Assembly (NCBI GenBank): GCA_963665595.2
Contig: CAXXJK010000005.1
Coordinates: 496,001-560,000, forward strand
Length of the DNA stretch: 64,000 bases
Reading direction: 5' to 3'
From: G963665595 sp963665595
Lineage (GTDB): Bacteria; Actinomycetota; Coriobacteriia; Coriobacteriales; CADBOM01
The position numbers and the translations under genes are program-made. Positions 1-9,317 of this stretch are shown one piece after another. The notes under the pieces are model-generated. The model saw nothing but the letters and a program-made list of their open reading frames with translations. It was not told the DNA's origin and ran no database searches. Within the stretch, counting starts at the first letter, position 1. Every line of letters starts with the position of its first letter.

Positions 1-1166
1 AATCAGTGGCACGCCGAGCACTATATGGGTATGCGATAGAAAAACTGGCCCAGGGGTATGCCTACTATGATGCCTCGGGGGCGTTTCACGGTTGGTTTCC
101 GACGCTACCCCATAACATCGATCAGATACGGTCGACAAATCTCTATCAGGAGGCCATATATCCTGTATCGGCAGAGGGATATCTTCATGCGTCATCACTT
201 TGTAGCGCATGTCAGGCGACGGGGGCTGTGGGGCTTGGGGCAGTCTGCGATGTCGAAAACGGCATCTACGCGCAGTGCCCGGTCTGCGATTTTTCTGCTG
301 AAACGCTTGGCCGCGTTGTGAGTATTTCGCACAATGCAACCAATGGGTTTGAATATTATTATGAAATTATCGCAACAGAGGCAGAGCGATATCAGGGCGC
401 GTCAACAACCTACGAAGAAGAGACTCGTACTTCGCGCGATGCACTTTCTGATGTGTTCGAAACCTTTAAAGCAGCCGCGAAAGAATTATTTTCAGCGCGT
501 TGGCGCATTGATCCTCAACCGCCCGGGCGTATCGGATGTCTTTCTGTAGCAGTAGATGTTTCGGAGCACATTGTTTCGCATGAGGTCCCCCTGCCCTTTG
601 TTAGCTCTGACGCGGTACTGCGCCGGCGTATGGCTATCAGTGGGGCAAAGCTCATAGAAGACGAAGATCAGAAGGGGGATACGCTTATCGCGCGCCTGCT
701 CGATGGGTATGTGCTGTCGCTTGAAGAAGGGAGCATTGCGCAGGTAGTTTTTTCTTCAGGTGACATTGTCTTAAAACTTTGGAGCGATATGCTCGTGACC
801 TATGAACAGGGAACAGAAGGTCTCGCGAAGGGAATTGAGGGGGCGCTCAATGCTATTCCCTATGTAGATAAAACACCATTGGGGGCATGGGCAAAAGAAC
901 GATTTACTGCAATTATCGCAGATCTTGGGCTTGAACCGGCAAAACTTGGGTCATTTCATGCTGTAACCGTCAATACGGGTCAGGTGCTGCAGGAGAGTGG
1001 ATATGGTTCGCCCGCAGCTCTGCTGCGCTCAGATTCAGAGCTCTCACAAACAGGCATAACTATTCTCGAAGAATATTTTCAAGACTCCGGCTTGAGTCTT
1101 TTCGGATTTATTTCGGAGAATCTGCGTATGGTTGATTCGGTATCAAGAAGCGGGCAGTGGCAATGA
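1..1166 (+). CDS. Unknown protein upstream of tadE (5' end at window edge)
   Basis: No family is recognised. The frame is open to the left edge, so the GTG at 6 may be internal and the gene may start outside the window. At least 386 residues are visible. Two Cys pairs (CxxC near residues 65-68 and 91-94) suggest a small zinc-binding knuckle near the N-terminus. The rest is a soluble alpha/beta-looking protein with no clear membrane segment. The stop overlaps the start of the TadE-like gene (ATGA), so it is translationally coupled to a Tad pilus operon. A role in pilus assembly is inferred from position only. Confidence 0.6.
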   Translation, partial: SVARRALYGYAIEKLAQGYAYYDASGAFHGWFPTLPHNIDQIRSTNLYQEAIYPVSAEGYLHASSLCSACQATGAVGLGAVCDVENGIYAQCPVCDFSAETLGRVVSISHNATNGFEYYYEIIATEAERYQGASTTYEEETRTSRDALSDVFETFKAAAKELFSARWRIDPQPPGRIGCLSVAVDVSEHIVSHEVPLPFVSSDAVLRRRMAISGAKLIEDEDQKGDTLIARLLDGYVLSLEEGSIAQVVFSSGDIVLKLWSDMLVTYEQGTEGLAKGIEGALNAIPYVDKTPLGAWAKERFTAIIADLGLEPAKLGSFHAVTVNTGQVLQESGYGSPAALLRSDSELSQTGITILEEYFQDSGLSLFGFISENLRMVDSVSRSGQWQ

Positions 1167-1630
1167 AGGCAAGCTTTCTGAATGAGAAAGGACAGATGTC
1201 AGTTGAGCTCGTGGTCTGCCTTCCCGTTATCTTGATCGTCGCGTTCATAGCTATTCATGGCATGATTTTTGCCGCTGCTTGTGCTCGTTTCGATGAGATT
1301 ACGCCTCAGTTTGTACGGGTTGAGGCAACGAAGGGTTTAGACGAGTCGGTCACATGTCATGTACTTGAGAGCGGTATAAAAGAAGCGCTCAGTGTTTATC
1401 CGGGCATCTCAATTGCGGTTACTTCGGAATGGATAGATGGTATTACGGGAGATGAATTTGGCGAAATAGACAAGACCTATTTCATTGTTCCTCACCACAC
1501 CCGCTATAGGGTCTTGCTTTCGTATCTTCCCGTTGGTCTCCCGTCTTCGATATTCGGGTTCGAGATTACCGGGATTATTCATCAGCAATCATTTGCGGTT
1601 GACTCCTATAAACCCGGCATCTGGATGTAA
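1163..1630 (+). CDS. TadE-like pseudopilin
   Basis: Small secreted or membrane-anchored protein of the Tad/Flp pilus system. The N-terminus has a short charged leader, then G-Q-M-S-V-E followed by a hydrophobic stretch (about residues 16-36), the pattern of TadE/TadF pseudopilins cleaved after Gly by a prepilin peptidase. The rest is a periplasmic-type domain with two Cys. I prefer the ATG at 1163, which overlaps the upstream stop as ATGA, over the GTG at 1157. A prepilin peptidase is encoded about 48 kb away (49703-50452). Length 155 residues is normal for TadE-like proteins. Confidence 0.75.
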   Translation: MKASFLNEKGQMSVELVVCLPVILIVAFIAIHGMIFAAACARFDEITPQFVRVEATKGLDESVTCHVLESGIKEALSVYPGISIAVTSEWIDGITGDEFGEIDKTYFIVPHHTRYRVLLSYLPVGLPSSIFGFEITGIIHQQSFAVDSYKPGIWM

Positions 1631-1659
1631 ACATCACAAGAGGAGAGGACAGGATCGAT

Positions 1660-2163
1660 ATGTTCACAGATCGCAGATACGGGATGGTTGTCTCAAAGCC
1701 AGCATTGTTTCATAGACGCGTGTGCGTGGTTTTCTTCTTATGTGTCATAGTAATTGTGCTGTTGGCAATGGGGCGCTATATGGCTCGCCAGCTTACTCCG
1801 ATCATCGCATTATTTGATGCGGGCGGGGTAGACGATGAGTCGTATCGACAGTCCTTGGCTATCGAAGGACTCCCAGACGGACTCTTACTTCCTGACGATC
1901 TGCAATTGATACGATTTTCTCGAGATCAGGGCATCTATGAATTTGCGACAGAATCGGGCGGCCTAGATCTTTATACGTCTCTTGAATCAAAGCTTATACA
2001 ATCTGGCTGGCAAACCTTGATACCCGATGAATATAATGCTGACGCTGGCTATGGGTATCTGTTGGCGTTTCCCCAAGAAGATAGGTCGGGCGATACCTAT
2101 CTTTTCTTTCAATGGGAAGAAAGAGCCGAAGGCACTTTGATACTCCTTCAACAGGCACTATAA
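1660..2163 (+). CDS. Unknown single-pass membrane protein in the Tad operon
   Basis: A 167-residue protein with a positively charged N-terminus, one transmembrane segment (about residues 22-40) and an extracytoplasmic C-terminal domain of about 120 residues with no recognised motif. AGGAG precedes the ATG at a good distance. It sits 29 bp after the TadE-like gene and directly before a DUF192 gene. It could be another minor pilus component, but the leader lacks a clear G-x4-E cleavage site. Function unknown. Confidence 0.7.
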   Translation: MFTDRRYGMVVSKPALFHRRVCVVFFLCVIVIVLLAMGRYMARQLTPIIALFDAGGVDDESYRQSLAIEGLPDGLLLPDDLQLIRFSRDQGIYEFATESGGLDLYTSLESKLIQSGWQTLIPDEYNADAGYGYLLAFPQEDRSGDTYLFFQWEERAEGTLILLQQAL

Positions 2164-2168
2164 GCAGG

Positions 2169-2555
2169 ATGGATAATCGGAATCTTATAACGGTGAAGCA
2201 TGCGACAACGTTTTATGAACGTCTGCGGGGTCTCGCTTTTCACGATGAAGGGTTTCTTGCGGGTAATGAGGCACTATGCTTTGTCTCATGTCGAAGTATC
2301 CACACCTTTGGCATGAGGTTTTCAATCGATGTTGCGTTCATAGATAGAGAGGGGGAAGTCGTGCGAGTAGCTCGAGCGTTGAAACCAGGCAAAATCATGT
2401 CATGCACGCGCTCCCACTTGGTCATTGAGCGCTCTGCAACATCGATGCGTTGGTTTTCCGAGCGGGAAATGACCGTAATTATCTCGAAGGATGGAAAGAC
2501 GTTTATACAAGTTCTCGAAAGGAGCGAAGGCGATGAAAGCTTGTCCTCAGTGTAA
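2169..2555 (+). CDS. DUF192 family protein
   Basis: Small single-domain DUF192 protein of 128 residues. Features that fit the family are L-R-G-L near the N-terminus, the block around C-R-S-I-H-T-F-G-M-R-F-x-I-D-V-A-F-I-D, and the later K-P-G-K-I segment. DUF192 genes are often found in or next to Tad pilus and secretion loci in Actinobacteria, but the biochemical role is not established. The ATG at 2169 lies 5 bp after the previous stop. The AGCAGG before it is too close for a good ribosome site, so re-initiation after the upstream gene is likely. Confidence 0.75.
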   Translation: MDNRNLITVKHATTFYERLRGLAFHDEGFLAGNEALCFVSCRSIHTFGMRFSIDVAFIDREGEVVRVARALKPGKIMSCTRSHLVIERSATSMRWFSEREMTVIISKDGKTFIQVLERSEGDESLSSV

Positions 2556-3189
2556 GGCGATTACCTTTGACGATATGGATATTTGTTATGGATGTTTGTA
2601 TCCTTTAAAGAGTGTTAACGCCCAAGACAACGGTGCGTCTCAGATATCTGAGACGCATGCACAGTCAGTTATTGCTCCCTTATCAGTGTTCACGTCAAAC
2701 GACACGTCTGTATCGGCGCATCAAGAAGTTTCTTTGGAAGTACCGGATGTAATTGAACTTGACGGACGGGCGACCATAGAGCTTCAGACAAGAGTCATAG
2801 ATCGTGATAAACATATCAGAGAGTTGCAATCGGCGGATTACACGGTTCGTCAAGCTTATTTTATCGTGCGAGTACCAGGGCAAGATGATAGGGAGATCCT
2901 CATTCCCGAGTCGGAGGGCTTGGTGCTCACGATTGGGCGATCGCCAGAAAACGATATCGTCATCCGTGATCTTTCGATCTCGCGTCATCATGCGCGACTT
3001 TCATTTCGCGCGGGTGCATTTTACATAGAAGATCTCAACGCCACTAACTTCACATTTCTTGATGGGGTACCACTTATCGAACAACGTCACTTCGCGTCAG
3101 GGGGAGTGCTGAGGATCGGTGCGGCTCAGATGTTGCATGCAGAGCGGCCATGGCGCCAAAAGAATCCAGATGGAGTGTCTGCTCGATGA
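2533..3189 (+). CDS. Zinc-ribbon and FHA-domain protein
   Basis: 218-residue cytoplasmic protein. The N-terminus has two CxxC pairs (C4, C7, C18, C21), a zinc ribbon. A linker follows, then a forkhead-associated (FHA) domain from about residue 130 to 205, with the phosphothreonine-binding G-R-S and S-x-x-H signatures. FHA domains bind phosphothreonine peptides, so a partner Ser/Thr kinase is expected but none is encoded here. The ATG at 2533 has AAAGGAG upstream and overlaps the DUF192 gene by 23 bp. Its last 116 bp overlap the convergent TetR gene on the other strand. Confidence 0.85.
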   Translation: MKACPQCKAITFDDMDICYGCLYPLKSVNAQDNGASQISETHAQSVIAPLSVFTSNDTSVSAHQEVSLEVPDVIELDGRATIELQTRVIDRDKHIRELQSADYTVRQAYFIVRVPGQDDREILIPESEGLVLTIGRSPENDIVIRDLSISRHHARLSFRAGAFYIEDLNATNFTFLDGVPLIEQRHFASGGVLRIGAAQMLHAERPWRQKNPDGVSAR

Positions 3190-3790
3190 GTTTCATGAGA
3201 ACTTCATCGGTCACATCCGGCTCTGTGCGCATAAGATCGAGAAGGCCGTAGATAAGCATGATAAGCGTCTCATAGGTATACTCAATACCCGGACTATATA
3301 GGTTCATACGTTCTATCATAGGCGAGTTTTTAATCTCTTCTGCAATTTTGCTTACTGCCCGCTTAACAAAACGCTCCCAGAGATATAGATTCGAGTCAAG
3401 TTGAAGACTGCGACGGAATGCGTCTGCGTTGAATACCTGTTCGCGGAGCATTTTTACGCTTGTATGCAGAGCATTTGAGAGATCTCCGCCTGCGTGGCAC
3501 GTTCCCCAGAGCGATATTCTCTCGGCAAATTCATCAGCGTGAGTATCGAGGACAGCTTGTATGACGGCATCTTTGTCGGGGAAATAATAGTAGAACAGAG
3601 AGCGTGTAATACCCGCTTCATCTGTGATGTTTTGTACAGAGGTCTTAGCGATTCCATGCGTTTCAAAAAGTCGTTGAGCACTTTTTATCATAGCGGTTTT
3701 ACGTTCGTCATGGGGTTTGCTCGCATGATCAGTGATGGTTGTCCTTTGAGCAGATTTGCGTCGTGCGCTTTTTTCATATGGTACCGTCAT
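3074..3790 (-). CDS. TetR family transcriptional regulator
   Basis: 238-residue regulator. The N-terminal helix-turn-helix lies at about residues 36-80: the A-Q-R-L-F helix, then T-S-V-Q-N-I-T-D-E-A-G-I and the S-L-F-Y-Y-Y-F recognition block typical of TetR. The C-terminal ligand domain is not assignable. GGAGG precedes the ATG. The 3' end overlaps the FHA gene by 116 bp in antisense, and both frames carry plausible protein there. It is divergent from the parvulin lipoprotein gene, with an inverted repeat in between that may be its operator. Confidence 0.88.
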   Translation of the reverse strand: MTVPYEKSARRKSAQRTTITDHASKPHDERKTAMIKSAQRLFETHGIAKTSVQNITDEAGITRSLFYYYFPDKDAVIQAVLDTHADEFAERISLWGTCHAGGDLSNALHTSVKMLREQVFNADAFRRSLQLDSNLYLWERFVKRAVSKIAEEIKNSPMIERMNLYSPGIEYTYETLIMLIYGLLDLMRTEPDVTDEVLMKLIEQTLHLDSFGAMAALHATSEPHRSSALPLTRSDVVR

Positions 3791-4197
3791 GGTCGGCCTC
3801 CATCAGGTTGATATATCGTTCTGCGTACTGAGCTCCTCGTTTTTGAGGCTAAAGGGAATCTGGTAAGTATGCAGACAAAGCAACATTTTATACATTCTCA
3901 GAGAAAATTTTTTTGATTATGCTTATTTACACAACAATAGAATAGAGTTACGTCTATCTATTCAGTAAGTTGTGAGCATTTGCATATTCGAATAGAGTCT
4001 GAGAAATCAGCGATACGTATATGAGTGAAAGGTTTGTGATTCTTTATGTCTCTTTAAGGATGTTTTCAGTTTCGGTTCTCATACTTACACCGATATATAC
4101 AAAAGTACGGTATTCTCAACCTCAGATTTGGTTACTGCAGTTGAAGCAAATAAAGGGAATATGTTTCCTGAAGTACGTTAGAAAGGCGCGAAAGAAG
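3791..4197. other. Divergent intergenic region
   Basis: About 400 bp, AT-rich in the middle, between the TetR gene (leftward) and the parvulin lipoprotein gene (rightward). It should hold both promoters. The in-frame extension of the lipoprotein gene upstream to 4021 has no signal-peptide character and is not thought to be coding. Apart from the inverted repeat at 3936-3962 and an AATAGAGTCT half-site near 3990, nothing specific is seen. Confidence 0.5.
3936..3962. promoter_or_regulatory. Imperfect inverted repeat, candidate TetR operator
   Basis: AATAGAATAGA, a 6-bp spacer GTTACG, then TCTATCTATT. The arms match except for one extra base. It lies between the divergent TetR and lipoprotein genes, where TetR regulators usually bind. 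A further half-site-like AATAGAGTCT follows near 3990. Assignment to this regulator is inference. Confidence 0.4.
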
Positions 4198-5250
4198 ATG
4201 AAGTTTTTACGTTCCTGCGTAACTGTGGGTGTTGCTCTGTCGATGTTGATCTTTGGACTTGTGGGCTGTAGTTCTGCAACCTCTTCTCAGACCAAATCGG
4301 TAGCCATAGCGGCGACTGTCAATGGCAGCTATCAAATTACCGAAGATCAGGTTACGGACTATATCAACAGTTATCGTACCTATGCAAGTCTTCAGGATAG
4401 TTCAGCATGGTCAAGTTGGCTCTCTCAATACAATTACACCGCTTCAGATGTTCGCACCATTGTAATCAACTATTTTGTGCAAAATTATCTCATCACTCAG
4501 GCTGCTAGCGATAAAGGAATCACCGTCTCAGATGATACAATAAACGCCGCTATTGCTTCTGATAAATCTTCTTTTGACAGCACCCAAGAGTGGGATGACT
4601 ATCTGTCTCAGAACGGATATACCGAAGACGAGTATCGTGATGCGGTGAAGCTCTACTATCTTGAGCAATACCTTGAGGATACTCTCACGTATTCGACTCC
4701 TTCGGATAGCGATATATTGAGTTATGTTTCCTATTATAGTGGCAAGAAGTCTTCCGATATTTTCTGCAAGTGGACGGTGGTAAGTGGCGATAGCGCAACG
4801 ACAACTGCCAATAAGCAGGCAGCGCAGACACGGGCTACGAATCTTATCGCGCAACTTGATAATGGTGCGGATTTTGCCGCTCTCGCTAAGGCCAATTCAG
4901 ACGATACCACTGCAGCGGCAAATGGGGGCAACGTCGGCTGGGATTGCCTGAATTCATTTGTTACCGCCTACACCACAGCTCTCGATAGTTTGAGCGTTGG
5001 ACAATATACCACTACTCCCGTAGAAGATACTACCAATAATGGTTATCATATTATCCTTTGCACGCAAGTGTTTTCGCCCAGTGACTCAACGGGGATTTCA
5101 GACATTCCTTCAGAGATATACAACTCTATCTATCAAGGGGTTGTATCGTCTAACAAGAGTTCTGCCCTTCAAAGCTATGTAACGACTTTGGCAAGTTCTG
5201 CGGACATTCAAATAAATGATATGCCTAGTGGGTTGCCTTACGATGCTTGA
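4198..5250 (+). CDS. Lipoprotein parvulin-type peptidyl-prolyl isomerase (PrsA/SurA-like)
   Basis: Extracytoplasmic foldase of 350 residues. The N-terminus is a lipoprotein signal peptide with lipobox L-V-G-C (C near residue 22). A helical SurA_N-type chaperone region follows, then a parvulin (rotamase) domain at about residues 185-290, including the D-F-A-A-L-A-K-x-x-S-D-D block, G-G-x-x-G-W, and G-Y-H-I-I at the end. It probably helps exported proteins fold on the outer face of the membrane. The start at 4198 is set by the signal peptide and GAAAGG upstream. A strong hairpin follows the gene. Confidence 0.9.
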   Translation: MKFLRSCVTVGVALSMLIFGLVGCSSATSSQTKSVAIAATVNGSYQITEDQVTDYINSYRTYASLQDSSAWSSWLSQYNYTASDVRTIVINYFVQNYLITQAASDKGITVSDDTINAAIASDKSSFDSTQEWDDYLSQNGYTEDEYRDAVKLYYLEQYLEDTLTYSTPSDSDILSYVSYYSGKKSSDIFCKWTVVSGDSATTTANKQAAQTRATNLIAQLDNGADFAALAKANSDDTTAAANGGNVGWDCLNSFVTAYTTALDSLSVGQYTTTPVEDTTNNGYHIILCTQVFSPSDSTGISDIPSEIYNSIYQGVVSSNKSSALQSYVTTLASSADIQINDMPSGLPYDA

Positions 5251-5321
5251 TCAGGTATTCAAGCAAAGGATTTCTCGATTACTCTTGGCATCATAGTTTA
5301 GAAAATTTTGTGATCAGGAAA

Positions 5322-5374
5322 GAAATTTGAGACAAAGAGCATCTGTGAGCAGATGCTCTTTTGTTTCAAATTTC
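5322..5374 (+). terminator. Long hairpin terminator
   Basis: An inverted repeat of about 24 bp per arm with a TGAG loop. The core AAAGAGCATCTG / CAGATGCTCTTT is perfect. The outer part (GAAATTTGA and TCAAATTTC) extends it with one mismatch and one bulge. A T-rich run follows the core on the plus strand and an A-rich run precedes it, so it could work in both directions. Confidence 0.8.
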
Positions 5375-5524
5375 TTGTGAGTTACCGGCTAAAATCTTGA
5401 TTTCTCTGTTTTGTCGCGCATCATTTATGAAAATCGACTGCACAAGAGAAAATCCCACGCATGCGGGGAATAGATTTGTTACCATATACTTTCGCATGTG
5501 CAAACATGCTCAGGCATTATCAAC

Positions 5525-5608
5525 GCGGGCGTGGCGGAATGGCAGACGCACCAGATTTAGGTTCTGGCGGGGAGACCCGTGGAGGTTCAAGTCCTCTCGC
5601 CCGCACCA
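5525..5608 (+). tRNA. tRNA-Leu(TAG)
   Basis: Full cloverleaf with long variable arm (class II). The acceptor GCGGGCG pairs with CGCCCGC. The anticodon stem CCAGA/TCTGG holds TAG, the T-loop is TTCAAGT, and CCA is encoded. The ATG of an in-frame extension of trigger factor begins just after it, but that extension is not used. Confidence 0.95.
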
Positions 5609-5648
5609 CATGGCTGGCAATTACCCGATAACAGGAGAAGATAGAAAG

Positions 5649-7109
5649 TTGGCTTCCGTGAGCACTCAAATCGAACGTCTTGACGAAAACAAGGTAAAAT
5701 TCGACATCACGGTATCGAAAGAAGAGGTTGCTTCGTATTTTAAAAGCACCTATCGTGAAGTGGCAAAGAAGAATCGTGTTCCAGGTTTTAGGCCTGGCAA
5801 AGCGCCGCGCTCAGTCCTCGATACTACGTTTGGCAAAGACTATTTTGTGGCTCAGGCTACCGATGCGATAGTAAACGCTTACTATCCCACTGTTGTAGAT
5901 GACGAGAACTTCATTTCATTTGGTGATCCTGAAATGGAAATAAATGAGCTTGCAAAAGAGGGAGAGGATTACTCTTTTACTTTTACCGTTGAAGTTAAAC
6001 CGGAGTTCGAACTCTCCGATTACGAGCCGGTCGCAATTGAGCTTGAGTCAACCGAAGCGAGCGAAGCAGAGATAGACGAACAGATAGAGACATTCCGAAA
6101 CTACTATATGACCTATGAAGTAGTGGAGGCCAAGCGTGGATTGAAAAAAGGCGATGTGGCGCAGCTTGCTCTTGAATGTTCGTCTGACGGTGAGCCAATT
6201 CCGTCGATGACTACTGATATAGAGCCCTACGAAGTGGGTAAAGGCGATATGCCTGATTCATTTGATGAGGGTATTACGGGTATGAAGGCCGATGAGACAC
6301 GCGAGTTCGATTTTGATGTCAAAAATGACTCGTTGGGCGTTCTCGCTTCTAGCGGTACTATCCACTGCAAGGCGGCACTGCACGCTATCAGCAAGAAGGT
6401 ATTGCCCGAAGTGACCGACGAATGGGTAAAGACAACCTTGAGTTACGAGAGCGTCGCTGAACTGAGAGAGCGTCTCGCAACCATGGTCTCTAGCCGTAAG
6501 CAGTCTATGCAAGAACAGCAGAAAAGTTTTCTCATGCTGGAAAAACTGGCTGAGCGCCTGCAGGGTGAGCCGTCTGAAAACGTCATTGCAGAGGCGGAGC
6601 GGAAGAATTACCAAGACTTCTTTCAAGCGCTACAGCGTCAGGGTGCAACTTTGGATGTATATCTGCAACAGATGGGGATCACCCCCGAACAGTACCGCAA
6701 AGATATGCACGAGCAGGCGATTTTAGCCGCGCGGGAAAATCTTGCACTTGATGCGGTTGTTCGCCATTTTGCTTTGGAGGCTACCGACGAAGAGATTGCA
6801 GATGCTTTTAGAGAAGCTGCTCTCGATCCTGAAATATCCATTAAAGAATGGCGCGAACAGGGTCGCCTCGCTTATCTGCGCGAAGGATTTTCTCGAGACA
6901 AGGCTGCCAAGTGGTTGCAGGAGAATGCAAAGATAGAAATTGTCGATCCGAAGAAGAAGCCTGCAGAGAAAAAGAGCGCTGCAAAGAAGGTGGCCGCCAA
7001 GGTAGAGGGCGAAGCAGCTGAAGAAACGAGTGCTCCTGCCCCAAAGAAGGCTGCCACAAAGAAGGCATCGACAAAAAAGAATACTACTTCAGAAGAAGAG
7101 AATAAGTAG
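5649..7109 (+). CDS. tig: Trigger factor (ribosome-associated chaperone)
   Basis: 486-residue chaperone that meets nascent chains at the ribosome exit and has peptidyl-prolyl isomerase activity. The N-terminal ribosome-binding domain carries the G-F-R-P-G-K-A-P signature. A FKBP-type domain follows, then the helical C-terminal arms. The last 50 residues are a Lys/Ala/Glu-rich tail, longer than in E. coli and typical of Coriobacteriia. The start is not certain: TTG at 5649 lies 11 bp after AGGAG, GTG at 5658 is the alternative. It is followed by clpP and clpX, a common chaperone-protease arrangement. Confidence 0.93.
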   Translation: MASVSTQIERLDENKVKFDITVSKEEVASYFKSTYREVAKKNRVPGFRPGKAPRSVLDTTFGKDYFVAQATDAIVNAYYPTVVDDENFISFGDPEMEINELAKEGEDYSFTFTVEVKPEFELSDYEPVAIELESTEASEAEIDEQIETFRNYYMTYEVVEAKRGLKKGDVAQLALECSSDGEPIPSMTTDIEPYEVGKGDMPDSFDEGITGMKADETREFDFDVKNDSLGVLASSGTIHCKAALHAISKKVLPEVTDEWVKTTLSYESVAELRERLATMVSSRKQSMQEQQKSFLMLEKLAERLQGEPSENVIAEAERKNYQDFFQALQRQGATLDVYLQQMGITPEQYRKDMHEQAILAARENLALDAVVRHFALEATDEEIADAFREAALDPEISIKEWREQGRLAYLREGFSRDKAAKWLQENAKIEIVDPKKKPAEKKSAAKKVAAKVEGEAAEETSAPAPKKAATKKASTKKNTTSEEENK

Positions 7110-7297
7110 TAGATTCTCTGAGAACAATATTGGTAAGAATTCAGTAAGCCTTTCATCTCTTTTGTTGCGGGTATTGTGCCGTTTATGCAGAGATGAAGAC
7201 GAGCGGATGCTTCTGGGATATACAATTTAGCTGTTTGCAGTCTAATAGAGGCAGACAAGGGTAAGTAATCGATCATCTATGGAAGGGAAGTCGAAAC

Positions 7298-7924
7298 ATG
7301 ATGCAACTATCACAGCGCCAAGCGGCCCTCATCCCCTATGTTATTGAGGAATCACCTCGTGGTGAGCGTTCGTTCGACATCTACTCACGCCTCTTGAATG
7401 ATCGCGTTGTTTTTCTTGGTGAGGCTATTGATGATCATGTCGCCAATACGGTTGTTGCGCAGCTTCTCCATCTGGAGAGTGTCGATCAGGAGAAAGATAT
7501 CTCTCTCTACATCAATTCACCGGGCGGCGTCATTACGGCTGGCCTTGCGATTTATGACACGATGCAGTTTATCAAATGCGATGTGGCAACCATCTGCATA
7601 GGTCAGTGCGCCTCTATGGCGGCTGTTCTTTTGGCTGCGGGAGCCCCGGGCAAACGTAGCGCACTTCCCAATTCCCGTGTCATGATTCATCAGCCCTCCG
7701 GTGGAGCTCAAGGTCAACAGACCGAGATCGAGATAGCGGCTAAGGAAATCGCCTATGCGCGTGAGCAGCTCAATAAAATCCTTTCGAACCATACCGGAAA
7801 ATCACTTGAGCAGATTCACGATGATACTGAACGGGATAATTTCATGACTGCCCAAGAAGCTCTCGCCTACGGTCTGGTCGACCAGGTGTTTACTTCCCGT
7901 GCGGCGGCCAAGGACGAGAACTAG
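7298..7924 (+). CDS. clpP: ATP-dependent Clp protease proteolytic subunit
   Basis: 208-residue serine protease (family S14) that forms the double-heptamer chamber fed by ClpX or ClpC. The catalytic triad is visible as Ser106 (C-A-S-M-A-A), His131 (M-I-H-Q-P) and Asp180 (D-T-E-R-D). Two adjacent ATG codons follow GGAAGGGA, and I take the first. It precedes clpX by 34 bp and is very likely co-transcribed. The 188 bp upstream show no clear terminator, so read-through from tig is possible. Confidence 0.96.
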   Translation: MMQLSQRQAALIPYVIEESPRGERSFDIYSRLLNDRVVFLGEAIDDHVANTVVAQLLHLESVDQEKDISLYINSPGGVITAGLAIYDTMQFIKCDVATICIGQCASMAAVLLAAGAPGKRSALPNSRVMIHQPSGGAQGQQTEIEIAAKEIAYAREQLNKILSNHTGKSLEQIHDDTERDNFMTAQEALAYGLVDQVFTSRAAAKDEN

Positions 7925-7958
7925 ATATACCGTTTCAAGAGACAAGGAACGATTCTCA

Positions 7959-9263
7959 ATGAATTTTGACAATGACTCGCAAGACGGGCATAAAGGGGAA
8001 CTCGTGTGTTCTTTCTGCGGCAAACCGCAGGAAGAAGTACGCCAACTCATAGGCAATAATGATGTGCTTATCTGTGATGAGTGTATTGCGCTTTGTTCGG
8101 AAATACTTGCAGATGGAGTTTCTACTTATACACCAGCGCACGGTATTGAGACTGTCGAGCCGGCGTTTTCCATTACACCGGATATGTTGCTTGACGATTT
8201 ACCAATTCCGACGGAGATATATGATGAACTGTCAGAGCATGTAATCGGTCAGGAACTGGCAAAGAAGGCTCTTTCGGTTGCTGTATACAATCATTATAAG
8301 CGTCTTGCTTTGGATAAAGATGCAGGCGACGACGATGTTGAACTTGCCAAGAGCAATATTATGTTACTTGGCCCGACGGGTTGCGGTAAAACGCTTTTGG
8401 CGCAGACGCTTGCCCGTATACTCGATGTGCCTTTTGCTATCGCCGATGCGACGGCGCTGACCGAGGCGGGCTATGTGGGAGAGGACGTTGAGAACATCCT
8501 CTTGAAGCTTATTACTGCAGCTGACTTCAATATAGAGAGTGCGCAAATCGGCATCATCTACATAGATGAGATTGATAAGATCGCCCGTAAAGCAGAGAAC
8601 CTTTCTATTACTCGCGATGTCTCGGGAGAAGGCGTGCAACAGGCGCTTCTCAAAATTATCGAAGGAACCGAGGCTTCAGTACCTCCTCAGGGAGGCCGTA
8701 AGCATCCGCAACAAGAACTCATCCATATTGATACGACAAACATTCTGTTTATATTGGGTGGTGCGTTTGTTGGTCTGGATAAGATTGTTGCTAACCGCAT
8801 TGGCAAGAAGGGCGTGGGATTTACCTCTGAGCTTTCAGAGACGCATACCAAGCAGGAGTCTGAGCTCTTAGCGCAGGCACTGCCGGAAGATCTGCATAAG
8901 TTTGGTATGATCCCCGAGTTCATTGGCCGTATACCCGTGATCTGTGCCGTCGAAGAGCTTAATGAAGATAGTTTGGTGCGTGTGCTGACTGAGCCAAAGA
9001 ACGCATTGATCAAACAGTACGTTCGTATGTTTGAGTTTGAGAACGTAAAGCTTACTTTTAAAGAGGATGCACTCCGCGAGATTGCTCAGGAAGCCATGAA
9101 GCATGGTACGGGAGCACGCGGCTTGCGCTCTATCTGTGAACACGCGTTGCTTGACGAAATGTACGAACTACCGGGCCGAGAAGATGTCAGCGAAGTGATT
9201 ATTGACGCTGCGGCCATCAGGGGCGAACAACCCCCTAAGCGCATTGTTCGTAAGAAGAAATAG
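7959..9263 (+). CDS. clpX: Clp protease ATP-binding subunit ClpX
   Basis: 434-residue AAA+ unfoldase that feeds ClpP. The N-terminal C4 zinc finger uses C17, C20, C39 and C42. Walker A G-P-T-G-C-G-K-T is at 138-145 and Walker B I-Y-I-D-E-I-D at about 200-206. The ClpP-docking loop reads V-G-F instead of the usual I-G-F, a conservative change. The ATG at 7959 is chosen because the zinc-finger domain begins there. The gene ends 107 bp before valS. Confidence 0.96.
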   Translation: MNFDNDSQDGHKGELVCSFCGKPQEEVRQLIGNNDVLICDECIALCSEILADGVSTYTPAHGIETVEPAFSITPDMLLDDLPIPTEIYDELSEHVIGQELAKKALSVAVYNHYKRLALDKDAGDDDVELAKSNIMLLGPTGCGKTLLAQTLARILDVPFAIADATALTEAGYVGEDVENILLKLITAADFNIESAQIGIIYIDEIDKIARKAENLSITRDVSGEGVQQALLKIIEGTEASVPPQGGRKHPQQELIHIDTTNILFILGGAFVGLDKIVANRIGKKGVGFTSELSETHTKQESELLAQALPEDLHKFGMIPEFIGRIPVICAVEELNEDSLVRVLTEPKNALIKQYVRMFEFENVKLTFKEDALREIAQEAMKHGTGARGLRSICEHALLDEMYELPGREDVSEVIIDAAAIRGEQPPKRIVRKKK

Positions 9264-9317
9264 CCCATCTGAAGCTGATCATTTCAGGACTATATCATGT
9301 GGTGGGTAGCATCTGCC

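Noticed and set aside
4021..4197. N-terminal extension of the parvulin lipoprotein
   Set aside because: The lipoprotein signal peptide begins at 4198 with a ribosome site; the extension would bury it.
5361..5648. N-terminal extension of trigger factor across the tRNA-Leu gene
   Set aside because: It would translate through a tRNA gene; the family domain begins after 5649.
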